A stretch of DNA of 64,000 bases, taken from NCBI RefSeq assembly GCF_021602025.1, contig NZ_BQHW01000020.1, positions 1-64,000 on the forward strand. Reading direction: 5' to 3'. Below, piece after piece: positions 55,739-64,000 of this stretch. The translations under genes were made by a program, and so were the position numbers. Source of the stretch: Pseudomonas ceruminis. Lineage in GTDB: Bacteria; Pseudomonadota; Gammaproteobacteria; Pseudomonadales; Pseudomonadaceae. Under the pieces are notes generated by a model that was not told the origin of the DNA, did no database searches, and worked only from the letters and a program-made list of their open reading frames with translations. Within the stretch, counting starts at the first letter, position 1. Every line of letters starts with the position of its first letter.

Positions 55739-56080
55739 ATGACCGCACAAATCGCACAAATCGAAACCACCGCAGTAGCCGCTGCTCCATTCAAGAAAAT
55801 CGACAAACGTGCCCTGGTGAGCATGGCTGTGGTCGGTCTGGCTGTCGCCGTCGACGTGACCGCCGGCGCCGACTCCACCTTCACCGAGATCGTCATCAGC
55901 CTCGACGGTTGGATGACCGGCTCCCTCGGTAAGGTCTTTGCCCTGGGTGCCCTCGGTACCGGCCTGGCAATCGGCGTGGTCAAGCAATCGGTCATGGCCG
56001 TTGTGACCGGCGTAGCCGTAGCGCTCTCTGCAAGCGTTGGCCCAGGCGTACTGACCAACATCTTCACCGCAACGCTGTAA
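55739..56080 (+). CDS. traA: TraA-like conjugative pilin
   Basis: The 113-residue product has a charged N-terminus, then two hydrophobic segments (ALVSMAVVGLAVAVDVTAG; VFALGALGTGLAIGVVKQSV) separated by a short hydrophilic loop and a third near the end. This is the pilin layout of F-like systems. GGGAG precedes the ATG. A strong stem-loop after the stop should stabilise or terminate the highly expressed pilin transcript. Confidence 0.85.
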   Translation: MTAQIAQIETTAVAAAPFKKIDKRALVSMAVVGLAVAVDVTAGADSTFTEIVISLDGWMTGSLGKVFALGALGTGLAIGVVKQSVMAVVTGVAVALSASVGPGVLTNIFTATL

Positions 56081-56088
56081 CGCCCCTC

Positions 56089-56116
56089 AAGGCGCACTAG
56101 GTCGCTAGTGCGCCTT
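56089..56116 (+). terminator. Strong hairpin between traA and traC
   Basis: AAGGCGCACTAG-GTCG-CTAGTGCGCCTT, a 12-bp perfect stem ending TTTT. It separates the pilin transcript from traC or reduces read-through. Confidence 0.85.
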
Positions 56117-56177
56117 TTCAACTGGCTCTGCCTGCGGGTTGCCCTCCAGGCCTTCCAAGCCTACTCAACCACCACAT

Positions 56178-58625
56178 ATGGCGAACAGTGAAATGGCAGC
56201 TTCGAAAGCGACGCTCAAAGGGGATAGAACATCCACCCCTCAAAAAAAACTCAATGTCAGGGCTATCGACCCCGACTCAAAAGTATTCTTTTGCTCCGAC
56301 GGGAATGAACATTACCTCGGGGCATGTTTTGTATCTGACGCCCTGACAGGCGCCAGCTCCTCGACCGTCGACAAGCTTCAGTCTGCCCTGAGCATGAACT
56401 TCGCGGCAGGCACCTACATTCAGATCGCAATGCTTGAAAGCCCCGATGTCGGCGAATACATCGATGCCTATTTGAACAGCAAGCCAGCGCTGAACCCGAT
56501 TCTCAAGGCTCTCTCACGCCAGCACGCCAACCTGATTAACGGTGGCGTTGATAATCCGCTGGTTCAGCGGAGTGGTGTGATGCTGAATCGTCAGCGCGTC
56601 ATCGTGACCGTGAAGTTCCCTTGCCGCACCGATAGCCCCGATGACGCAGACATCGCGGCGACGAAAGAATCGGCCGACCGGGTCACGGAAGCGCTCAAAG
56701 CAGCGTCGCTGAATCTGTTCCAGCTCGATGCAGTTGGCTATCTGGTGCTCATGCGAATCCTCACGAAGCTGTGGGATGCTCCTCGGTCGCACTACGATGA
56801 AGATCAACTGATCAAGGACCAGGTCTACTACCCTGGCGACTCCATCAACTACGATGACCCGTCGACCATCAATTTCAATGACGGCGCCCACTATGCGAAA
56901 GCGCTGAGTGTCAAACACTTCCCTCAGAAAACCAGCCTCGCAATCATGAACCACATGATCGGCGACCCGAACGGGCTTTCGAACCAGATCACCGACCCGT
57001 ACTACATGGTGCTGACCATCCACTACCCTGACCAGGTCGTGAAGAAGGACGAAGTCAAGCAAACGTCCTCGATCATCAACCACCAGGTCTTTGGGCCCAC
57101 AGCTCACCTGATACCCATCCTCAGCTACAAGAAAAAGGGCATCGACACCCTGGTTCATGAGATCGACGGCAAGGGTGCGATCATCGTTGAGGTGAACTTT
57201 ACGATTTTCCTGTTCTCGCGTGACAAGCAGCGCCTGAACAAGTTGTCCGCGGGCCTGCAGGCTTACTACACCTCTCTGGCTTTCGAGCTCCGGGAAGACA
57301 GGCGCATCCTTGAAGCTCTCTGGAACAACCTGCTGCCACTCAATACGTCCAATGAAGGCGTCAAGAACCTCTATCGCTTCCATACGATGGCAGTGCGACA
57401 TGCCTGTCAGTTCCTACCGATACTCGGCGAATGGACAGGTAGCGGCATGGGTGGGGCAATGCTGCTGCTCACGCGCCGTGGCCAGCCTGCTTTGGTTGAT
57501 CTGTACGAGTCGAGTACCAACTACAGCGGGATCATTTTTGCTGAGGCCGGCGCTGGCAAGTCGTTCTTCACACAGAAAATCGCCGCCGACTACCTCGCTG
57601 CAGGCGCAAAATTGTGGGTGATCGACGCCGGCCGGAGTTACCTGAAGCTGTGCAAGATGGTTGGTGGCGAATTCATCGAGTTCAAGCCTGAGTCGGATGT
57701 ATGCCTGAACCCGTTCACGCATGTTGAAGACTTGCACGAGGAAATGGACATCCTCAAAGCCACCATCGCCAAAATGGCCGCACCGGAGGACACGCTTAAC
57801 GATTACCAGCTGTCCCGTGTCGAGCAGGCCATTACCAGTACCTGGGAGAAGTTCGGCAACGCCGCAAATATCACCGCTGTTGCAGACTGGTTCATCAATC
57901 AATCGGATGACGAAGAGTGCCGGCGCTTGGGCCGCCAGCTGTTCCCGTTTGCCGGTGGTCAGTACACCAAATGGTTCGATGGTGAGAACAACCTGGACAT
58001 GAGCAACGCGTTCATCTGCATGGAGCTGAGCGATCTGAAGGGGCGCCCAGCTCTTCAGCAGGTGGTCCTCCTGCAGTTGATCTCGCGCATCAACCACGAC
58101 ATGTACAAGGCGCAGCTGGGTGAGCGAGGCCGGAAGAAAATCCTCATCGTCGATGAGGCCTGGGAGATGCTCGACGATCCAATGATGGCCAAGGCCATGG
58201 TTGCTGCTTACCGCAAAGCGCGGAAAGAAGATGGTGCGGTGCTGGTAGTAACGCAGGCTATTGGCGACGTCTATGCGTCGAAAAACACCGAGGCAATCGC
58301 CGCAAACTCGGCCTGGCAGTTCATCCTGCAGCAGAAGTCCGAATCGATCGACTCGGCCATCGACAGCAAGCAGTTCAAGATCGAACCTTACGGGGCTCAC
58401 ATGCTGAAGACGGTACACACCATGCCCGGCAAGTACAGCGAGATTATGGTCAAGCGTAGCGAAACCGATTGGGGCATCGTGCGCCTTGTTGTGGATGAGT
58501 TCCACAACGTGACGTTCTCCTCGAAAGGGGCAGCCCGCAACGAGATTCTTGATGATCTTGACCGTGGGGTCGATGCGGTAGAGGCAGTGAACAATTACAT
58601 GGCCCGCCAGAGCTCTGCGGCGTAA
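56178..58625 (+). CDS. traC: TraC, F-type assembly ATPase
   Basis: The product has about 815 residues. The VirB4-like ATPase shows Walker A in FAEAGAGKSFFTQK near residue 465, and Walker B in KKILIVDEAWEMLDD near residue 655, followed by RKEDGAVLVVTQAIGDV. It powers pilus assembly. The ATG at 56178 is the best visible start, but there is no clear ribosome site and the TTG at 56139 is possible. Confidence 0.95.
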   Translation: MANSEMAASKATLKGDRTSTPQKKLNVRAIDPDSKVFFCSDGNEHYLGACFVSDALTGASSSTVDKLQSALSMNFAAGTYIQIAMLESPDVGEYIDAYLNSKPALNPILKALSRQHANLINGGVDNPLVQRSGVMLNRQRVIVTVKFPCRTDSPDDADIAATKESADRVTEALKAASLNLFQLDAVGYLVLMRILTKLWDAPRSHYDEDQLIKDQVYYPGDSINYDDPSTINFNDGAHYAKALSVKHFPQKTSLAIMNHMIGDPNGLSNQITDPYYMVLTIHYPDQVVKKDEVKQTSSIINHQVFGPTAHLIPILSYKKKGIDTLVHEIDGKGAIIVEVNFTIFLFSRDKQRLNKLSAGLQAYYTSLAFELREDRRILEALWNNLLPLNTSNEGVKNLYRFHTMAVRHACQFLPILGEWTGSGMGGAMLLLTRRGQPALVDLYESSTNYSGIIFAEAGAGKSFFTQKIAADYLAAGAKLWVIDAGRSYLKLCKMVGGEFIEFKPESDVCLNPFTHVEDLHEEMDILKATIAKMAAPEDTLNDYQLSRVEQAITSTWEKFGNAANITAVADWFINQSDDEECRRLGRQLFPFAGGQYTKWFDGENNLDMSNAFICMELSDLKGRPALQQVVLLQLISRINHDMYKAQLGERGRKKILIVDEAWEMLDDPMMAKAMVAAYRKARKEDGAVLVVTQAIGDVYASKNTEAIAANSAWQFILQQKSESIDSAIDSKQFKIEPYGAHMLKTVHTMPGKYSEIMVKRSETDWGIVRLVVDEFHNVTFSSKGAARNEILDDLDRGVDAVEAVNNYMARQSSAA

Positions 58626-58669
58626 TCAGGCCAGCAAGCAGTCAGCACCTGCACCATCACCACCACTGC

Positions 58670-58704
58670 AATAAAAAGCCCGGCCATGCGCCGGGCTTTT
58701 TATT
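58670..58704. terminator. Strong bidirectional terminator after traC
   Basis: AATAAAAAGCCCGGC-CATGC-GCCGGGCTTTTTATT, a 15-bp perfect stem with built-in A and T runs. It ends the traC transcript inside the tra cluster. Confidence 0.95.
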
Positions 58705-58734
58705 GCGGCAAACTGATACTGTGGTCGTAGTGCT

Positions 58735-58750
58735 ACGTGTTATGATTGCA
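58735..58750 (+). promoter_or_regulatory. ACGYGTTAT-type element before trbI
   Basis: ACGTGTTATGATTGCA, 55 bp before the trbI start and right after the terminator; TGTTATGAT is a good extended -10 box. Confidence 0.6.
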
Positions 58751-58805
58751 AAAATAACTGCGCATTGAGCGCTACCTCTTTCCACCGCTACTAGGGAACG
58801 CCACG

Positions 58806-59270
58806 ATGACTGATACAGCGAATAGCCAACAACAACAGCCAGGGGAGCAAATCCGCCCTGATGATGACCAGGTAAGGACTAAGCCAGCACAGGGTGGCAA
58901 AGCCCAGCAAGCACCTGCAGGGGTTTCCTTTCTGACATGCGCCTTCGTGGCTCTCGCTGTATCCGGCTTCACCAGCTTCATGGCTTATCACTTCGCCGGG
59001 CAGAACCTCAGTTCGGGAGCACAGGTAGTGCTGGTTGATGGCACCAAGCTCGCCAATGCGCAGATGAAGCGTACTCTCGATAAGGCCGGCTTAAGCCCTG
59101 AGCAAGCGCAAGCCGACGGCCTTGCATTCGTGACAGAACTTCAAAATGTACTGAAGGGGTACACAGATTCAGGGGTGCTGGTGATCAACTCATCGGTAGC
59201 CCTAAACGCACCCGCGGGGCTGAACGTTACCGGCCAGGTTGCACAGCACCTTGGCCTTGAGCTGGAGTGA
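58806..59270 (+). CDS. trbI: TrbI, F-type conjugation protein
   Basis: The 154-residue product has a polar N-terminus, one membrane segment (FLTCAFVALAVSGFTSFMAY) near residues 42-62 and a periplasmic TrbI domain (QVVLVDGTKLANAQMKRTLD ... GVLVINSSVALNAPAGLNVT). AGGGA precedes the ATG. It starts the last tra unit of the window. Confidence 0.88.
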   Translation: MTDTANSQQQQPGEQIRPDDDQVRTKPAQGGKAQQAPAGVSFLTCAFVALAVSGFTSFMAYHFAGQNLSSGAQVVLVDGTKLANAQMKRTLDKAGLSPEQAQADGLAFVTELQNVLKGYTDSGVLVINSSVALNAPAGLNVTGQVAQHLGLELE

Positions 59271-59274
59271 TCGC

Positions 59275-59838
59275 ATGAACTCTAAAGCACTGGCGTCTCG
59301 ACTGGTGTCCCCGCTCAAAACCCTTCGGACAGACAAAGCACGGCTTCGATTTCTTCGAAACTCGCTCATAGGTATCGCCGCTGCGTTCATCGTTGCAATT
59401 GCGGCCGTTACGACGTTTCGCCAGGACTACCGGATCGGTGTTGATCTTGCGTCAGTCCGTTGCCTGCCCTGGCGCCTGTACATGATCACTTATGGCCAGC
59501 CTGCTGACCTCAAACGGGGTGATTTCGTCGCATTCGTGCCGAAAGGCGGCCTCATGGGCGAGCACTTCGAAGGGAAGACCGTTGGAAAGATGGTCGCAGG
59601 CCTCCCGGGTGACAAGCTGGTCGTGAAGAACAACGTCGCCTACATCGGCGATCGACTGATCGGTGAGCTGGACCTTATCGAAAAGCTGGGCAAGAAGTCC
59701 GGCGATTTCGACCGTGTCATGACAGTACCGGCCGGCAAGATTCTGGTCATTGGGACTGAGCCAAGGAGCTATGACGGCCGCTACTGGGGCTTCCTAGATT
59801 CGAAGCTGATCATTGGCAAGGTAGGGCCCATCATCTGA
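59275..59838 (+). CDS. traF: TraF/TrhF-type S26 signal peptidase
   Basis: The 187-residue product has one membrane segment (LIGIAAAFIVAIAAVTTF) and S26 motifs: VRCLPWRLYMI, KRGDFVAFVP, VGKMVAGLPGDKL with the lysine, and GTEPRSYDGRYWGF. The position usually held by serine before LPxxxY reads as cysteine here. Members of this family mature the pilin or other transfer proteins. The start ATG at 59275 follows trbI by 4 bp; the stop overlaps the next gene. Confidence 0.87.
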   Translation: MNSKALASRLVSPLKTLRTDKARLRFLRNSLIGIAAAFIVAIAAVTTFRQDYRIGVDLASVRCLPWRLYMITYGQPADLKRGDFVAFVPKGGLMGEHFEGKTVGKMVAGLPGDKLVVKNNVAYIGDRLIGELDLIEKLGKKSGDFDRVMTVPAGKILVIGTEPRSYDGRYWGFLDSKLIIGKVGPII

Positions 59839-60839
59839 TGAAAGCTCCATTCGAACGACTCAAGCGTATGCGTACGCGTGAAGGATTACTAAAAAACATT
59901 CTAGTATCGGCGCTATTGTCTATCGCCGCCTTGCCCAGTGTTGTCTATGCGGATGTCGACAGCGGATCTCCGAGGTTCATCGAGCGCAAAGCTGAGGGGT
60001 GGTTTTTCTACAAAGATCCAAAAGAGACTGCACCGCCTCCGCCATTAATCCGTCAAGAGCCCAAAGCTCCCAGCGAAAAACCTGACTCCAAAGAACCGAC
60101 AGTTCACCCGTTTTCTGTTTCGTGGCTGCGCGAAAACATGCCGAAGCTGTTGGACGCCGCGATCGACGACCCTAGCAAGGAAAACGTTGAGGCGTATCTC
60201 TACGCGCAGCGCGTGGCCATGGACAAGTCCCAGCGCTATGCAGAGATGACAACCCGTGTTGTGGCCGCCGATCCATTCCTGGACGAGAACAACCGAGTCC
60301 CTATCGCAACTTACACGAAACCATTCTTCCTGAGGAATGCTCAGGCCGGTGTAACTGAGGCACTAAAACATGTCGCGACCGTGGGCGGCTTGTGGGTTTT
60401 CTTCGATTCGAAGTGTGAATTCTGCCGACCTCAAGTGAACACCGTTCAGAAACTGGCCAAGGAGTATGGATTTGTCACGAAATTCATTTCCATGGATGGC
60501 AAACCTCTACCGAATGTAACGGAATTTGAGAAAAACACCGGGCAAGCGAGCATTCTGAACCTGCGCATCACGCCAACTACAGTTCTCGTTGTTCCTCCGA
60601 ACAACTACTACATCGTATCGCAAGGGATGATGGCCCAAGACCAGCTCGCAGAGCGGATCATCATTGCAGCTGACAGCAACAATCTATTGCCGAAAGACAT
60701 TGCACAGAAAATCAATACATATGATCGAGGCGTCTTGACCAACGAAGACACTCAAAAGGGTGCGAGTGATGATCCAAAGCAGTGGGTTAAATACCTGAAG
60801 GACAAACTGGAAGGCCGCTACGAAGGGGGGCAACAATAA
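59838..60839 (+). CDS. traF: TraF, F-type thioredoxin-fold conjugation protein
   Basis: The 333-residue product has an N-terminal signal or anchor (LKNILVSALLSIAALPSVVY), a proline-rich stretch, and a thioredoxin fold with FDSKCEFCRPQVNTVQKLA near residue 195 (CEFC) and RITPTTVLVV. It is the TraF partner that helps oxidative folding of periplasmic transfer proteins. Both ends overlap neighbours by one base or more. Confidence 0.92.
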   Translation: MKAPFERLKRMRTREGLLKNILVSALLSIAALPSVVYADVDSGSPRFIERKAEGWFFYKDPKETAPPPPLIRQEPKAPSEKPDSKEPTVHPFSVSWLRENMPKLLDAAIDDPSKENVEAYLYAQRVAMDKSQRYAEMTTRVVAADPFLDENNRVPIATYTKPFFLRNAQAGVTEALKHVATVGGLWVFFDSKCEFCRPQVNTVQKLAKEYGFVTKFISMDGKPLPNVTEFEKNTGQASILNLRITPTTVLVVPPNNYYIVSQGMMAQDQLAERIIIAADSNNLLPKDIAQKINTYDRGVLTNEDTQKGASDDPKQWVKYLKDKLEGRYEGGQQ

Positions 60840-62290
60840 TGCGGAATATATTGAAACAGCTGGTATCGTTATTACTGGTGGCAACACTTACCATGGTTTC
60901 AGCACCTGCATCAGCTGGACTTGCTGATGCGCTTGACGGCATGTTCATGTCGAACAGCACCAGCGCGGGCGCCTTCACAAGCCAAAGCCGCGGCGGCATG
61001 GTAGGCGGTGGCGCAGCCCTTCGAAGCCCGGTTCGTAACATTAACCTGGTTGCTTTCGACCCGCCTCGATTCTCGGCCGGTTGCGGCGGGATTGATATGT
61101 TCGCGGGGTCATTCTCGTTCATCAACGCAGACGCCCTGGTTGCATTGTTCCGCCAAATCGCAGCGAACGCTGTTGGGGTTGCGTTCAAAGCCGCCATTGA
61201 CGCTATCAACCCGGCTCTGGGCAAGCTGATGCAGGACTTCCAGAATAAGCTGCAAGCCCTGAACCAGATGATGAAGAACACATGCGCTGTGGCGAACTCC
61301 ATCGTCAAGTCGTTCACAGATCCATCAGCTCGAAAAGAGATGGTTGACCAGGCATCGACGGCGGCCTCGGCAGCAACTGGCTCCTTCTCTGATCTGTTCG
61401 CTGGTTTGACAGATCTATTCAGCTCTCCGAACAGCAGTTCTGACAAAGGCACCAATGACGGAAGCTGCGAGGAGTGCGGCAACCCTGTTTGGAAAGCCCT
61501 TACCGACACCTCATCAGGCCAATACCTGGGTAACCCCGACACTGGCGAAGCTGACAGCAATCTCGCTAACGAAGTTGTGATGAGCATGATTGGCGCAGTA
61601 GTTATGACTGCGCCGGACAGCTCCTCGAAAAACTCTGACGGTTCTGAAAAGCCTAAGGTTGGTCAAATTTATAGCCCAACCTTGACACTGATGAATTTCA
61701 AAAACGGCTCAAGCTCCAACAGTACGCCGCTTAAACTCCTGCATTGCGACAACGGGTACGACCGCAACAAGTGCACTAGCATCAACCCCAATAAGACATT
61801 GAGCTTTGATGGCACCTTGGGCTACACCAACAAAATGCTGTTCGGCTACGCACAAGGCGCGACAAGTGGTACAGCTAGCACTTCGATTGTAGGCAAGCTT
61901 ACAAACTGCACCAGTAACTCTTGCGACTTCACTGCAGCACAAAAACAGTTCATCAACTCTGTCAAAACACCTGCGCTTGCCTTGATTAGAAAGGTACAGC
62001 AATTCCCTGGGGCAATTCAGGGTGTTGCGGAACAAATGGCGCCAATCATCGCAAATGAACTGGCCCTGAAATATGGTGAGGCTGCTCTGTATGCAGCGAA
62101 CCAGACATTCAACGGAGTTAAAGGCATCAAACCTGACTTTGTTGACCAGAACATTAACAAGCTCGTTCAGGAGCTCGCAGCCATCAGGGCGGAGGACGCA
62201 AACTTCCAACCAAGGGTTGTTGCTACCGAGCAGTGGATTAAGATGATTTTAACCAGCAACCCAGCGATCTTTGTTAAGCCGGGCCTCTAG
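60839..62290 (+). CDS. traH: TraH, F-type conjugation protein
   Basis: The 483-residue product has a signal peptide (VSLLLVATLTMVSAPASAGL), and TraH landmarks RGGMVGGGAALRSPVRNINL, PPRFSAGCGGIDMFAGSFSF, ECGNPVWKAL and a C-terminal helical region. It is part of the pilus-assembly complex in the periplasm. It starts in the stop codon of traF. Confidence 0.95.
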   Translation: MRNILKQLVSLLLVATLTMVSAPASAGLADALDGMFMSNSTSAGAFTSQSRGGMVGGGAALRSPVRNINLVAFDPPRFSAGCGGIDMFAGSFSFINADALVALFRQIAANAVGVAFKAAIDAINPALGKLMQDFQNKLQALNQMMKNTCAVANSIVKSFTDPSARKEMVDQASTAASAATGSFSDLFAGLTDLFSSPNSSSDKGTNDGSCEECGNPVWKALTDTSSGQYLGNPDTGEADSNLANEVVMSMIGAVVMTAPDSSSKNSDGSEKPKVGQIYSPTLTLMNFKNGSSSNSTPLKLLHCDNGYDRNKCTSINPNKTLSFDGTLGYTNKMLFGYAQGATSGTASTSIVGKLTNCTSNSCDFTAAQKQFINSVKTPALALIRKVQQFPGAIQGVAEQMAPIIANELALKYGEAALYAANQTFNGVKGIKPDFVDQNINKLVQELAAIRAEDANFQPRVVATEQWIKMILTSNPAIFVKPGL

Positions 62291-62299
62291 GGATATATT

Positions 62300-64000
62300 A
62301 TGGACTTCACTGTATTTGTACTAGGTGATGTTTCGACTTTTTACAATACGCTCAACAGCGTAGCGATGATATTCAACGCCAAGGGTTTCATGACTGGCGT
62401 GTACCTCGTTGGTGGGTTCATTGCGCTGATCTCAGGAATTATGTTTGTAATTCAGAAAGGCGCTTCGGAACAGTTCATCCCTGCAAACGGACCTGTGGGT
62501 GGCCTGTTTGGCTTCGCCATGATGGTTGCGTGTTGCACCATTAAGGCCGATGTGAAGATCGAGGATATCTACACAGGGACGGTCAACAAGGTTGATAACG
62601 TCCCCCTTGTAATCGCGGCACCAGCCAGCTTGTTCACAACGACAATGTACGGACTGTTTGAAAAAATCAACACAGCCTACCAAAGCACCTCAGGGAGTTA
62701 CATGGCCGTCACTCAGAATGGCTTTGTCACTCCGTTGAAACTGCTTCTTACACTGCGCAAGGGTGTGGAGAATGTTGACCCGTACCTTGTGGCCAGCTTG
62801 AAACAATACATTATCGACTGTGTTCCTGGCTCAACGACATTCAGCATTGCGGATTTCCAAAAATCCACAAATATTGTTTCTTATGTATTAGGCCATTCCC
62901 GCGGCACGGGCCTTACCACCTATTGGGATAACGTCAATATTGGAGGCTCCGCTCTTTCTTGCCAGGAAGCACAGACCAAGATAGCACTCAAGGTTGATGC
63001 GTTCCCATCCTCCGCAGCCGCGAAACAAATGATCAATGCCGGCATGAAGGTTAAGAGCCCTTCGGGCAGTGCTTACACGCCTGACGATGTTAGTGCTGCA
63101 ATTACCAACCTGGTGCCTTCGCTGTGGTCTGCCGCTCAAAGCGCTGATGATTTCATGGTGAACGCGCTGTTCTACAACTCTGTAGTAGGGACATACAACT
63201 GTCTAGATAGCGTTTCCGATCAAAACAGCTTCAATCTTTGTATGACATCGTTGACTCAGCAAGACGAGCAGTTCCGCTCCGATGCTGCGGCGTCTGGCAG
63301 TTTCTTTGCAAAGATCATGACACCGACAATGGTCTTCCTTCAGATTCTCTTCTTCGGCTTCGCGCCCATCGTCATCATTTACAGCCTGTTTAAAGGGGCT
63401 GGATCGCTGATGATGTATGTAAAGTTTCTGGGGTTCGGGATATGGACTACTTCCTGGCTGCCATTTTCCGCTGTGATTCAGATGTACATCCAAAACGATG
63501 TCGCAGAGAAACTGACTGAGTTCACAGAAGCTGGCCTAGTACCGAGCAACATGAAGGCGGTCTATTACGATGTTCTTGCAACTAGGCTGGGTATCGCATC
63601 GGATATGCTGGCCGCCACACCACTCATTTCTGCAGCAATGCTTGGCTTGACTGCTTACGGCATGGTAAGCCTTGCCAGCCGCTGGTCGGGGCGCGACCAC
63701 AATGACGAGAAACTTCAGTCTCCTGATCTTGTAAAAAATGGGGCACATGTCGATGTGGCAAGCCGTAACCAGTACCAGTCAGAACATTCCGGCAGTGTAA
63801 ATAACGGTCTGTCACTCAATGGCGCCAACTGGAACACGGCGGATCTAAAAAACACGCTAAGCACTTCCACCCAGAGTGCCTTCGGTTCCGACCATTCTAA
63901 GCGCAGCGAGAGCTCCTCAGCTGTCGAGGCCTCACTGCGCCAAATGTCCTCCTACAAATCCGGTGACAGCTGGACAGATCAGCGCATGCAATCGCTCGAT
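62300..64000 (+). CDS. traG: TraG, F-type mating-pair stabilisation protein (incomplete)
   Basis: The ATG at 62300 lies nine bases after the traH stop, and the frame is open to the window edge (567 codons). N-terminal membrane segments (GVYLVGGFIALISGIMFVI, LFGFAMMVACCTI) and a later group (FLQILFFGFAPIVIIYSLFK; ISAAMLGLTAYGMVSLAS) match the TraG_N domain. After residue ~470 it is Ser/Asn/Gln-rich, as in TraG. The C-terminal part is outside the window. Confidence 0.93.
   Translation, partial: MDFTVFVLGDVSTFYNTLNSVAMIFNAKGFMTGVYLVGGFIALISGIMFVIQKGASEQFIPANGPVGGLFGFAMMVACCTIKADVKIEDIYTGTVNKVDNVPLVIAAPASLFTTTMYGLFEKINTAYQSTSGSYMAVTQNGFVTPLKLLLTLRKGVENVDPYLVASLKQYIIDCVPGSTTFSIADFQKSTNIVSYVLGHSRGTGLTTYWDNVNIGGSALSCQEAQTKIALKVDAFPSSAAAKQMINAGMKVKSPSGSAYTPDDVSAAITNLVPSLWSAAQSADDFMVNALFYNSVVGTYNCLDSVSDQNSFNLCMTSLTQQDEQFRSDAAASGSFFAKIMTPTMVFLQILFFGFAPIVIIYSLFKGAGSLMMYVKFLGFGIWTTSWLPFSAVIQMYIQNDVAEKLTEFTEAGLVPSNMKAVYYDVLATRLGIASDMLAATPLISAAMLGLTAYGMVSLASRWSGRDHNDEKLQSPDLVKNGAHVDVASRNQYQSEHSGSVNNGLSLNGANWNTADLKNTLSTSTQSAFGSDHSKRSESSSAVEASLRQMSSYKSGDSWTDQRMQSLD

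Overview
The window looks like Pseudomonas DNA (P. putida/P. fluorescens type gene content and codon use) made of four blocks with visible seams. Every functional call is by reading translated sequence and recalling families; no database search was run.

Block 1 (1-608) is the end of a Tn21-subgroup transposon: the 3' part of a chemotaxis-receptor gene, a terminator, and a solo 38-bp terminal inverted repeat of the Tn501/Tn1721 type at 571-608. Block 2 (609-about 13720) is GC-rich chromosomal DNA. It begins with the 3' end of a gene cut by that transposon and ends with the first ~23 codons of an MBL-fold hydrolase gene cut at a short dyad. In between are an SDR, a haloacid dehalogenase, two GSTs around a TetR regulator, and a bufferin (copper-sequestering RiPP) locus: bufA-bufB-bufC-doxX, a second almost identical bufA, an ECF sigma factor and two NrsF-type anti-sigma factors, interrupted by an HD-GYP protein and a chemoreceptor. 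Four copies of one ECF promoter pattern (TGTAAC[C/T]-N16-CGAA[T/C]TAC) tie the bufA genes, the sigma gene and the orphan nrsF together.

Block 3 (about 13724-24846) starts with a short piece of plasmid replication region (HTH protein and the N-terminus of a Rep_3 initiator) that is cut by a complete 10,120-bp Tn3-family mercury transposon (14727-24846, 38-bp inverted repeats with one mismatch). It carries tnpR, a RHH/PIN toxin-antitoxin pair, tnpA, a DUF3330 gene, merE, merD, a small membrane protein, merA, merC, merP, merT, merR, and a small exported protein behind a second MerR-type operator.

Block 4 (24847-64000) is conjugative plasmid or ICE DNA. Its left third (25-37 kb) holds many short genes of unknown function, a degenerate tyrosine recombinase, a nuclease-fold protein and a SprT-like protein. 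The remainder is an F-type (MPF_F) conjugation system: dsbC-traW-traU-trbC at 37.3-40.5 kb, and traL-E-K-B-V-A-C-trbI-traF(peptidase)-traF(thioredoxin)-traH-traG from 52 kb to the right edge, where traG runs off. Between them lie DNA-metabolism genes (rdgC, NAD-dependent ligA, CHC2/Toprim primase, a Rad52-like annealing protein) and a TraD coupling ATPase with an apparently ATPase-dead paralogue. A recurring element around ACGYGTTAT sits in front of many of these transcription units, and strong hairpins separate them, so block 4 seems to use a shared promoter or operator. No relaxase, TraN or intact replication gene is inside the window.

Whether block 4 is integrated in the chromosome (at the MBL gene) or block 2 is a chromosomal segment carried on a plasmid cannot be decided from 64 kb; both ends of block 2 are broken genes.
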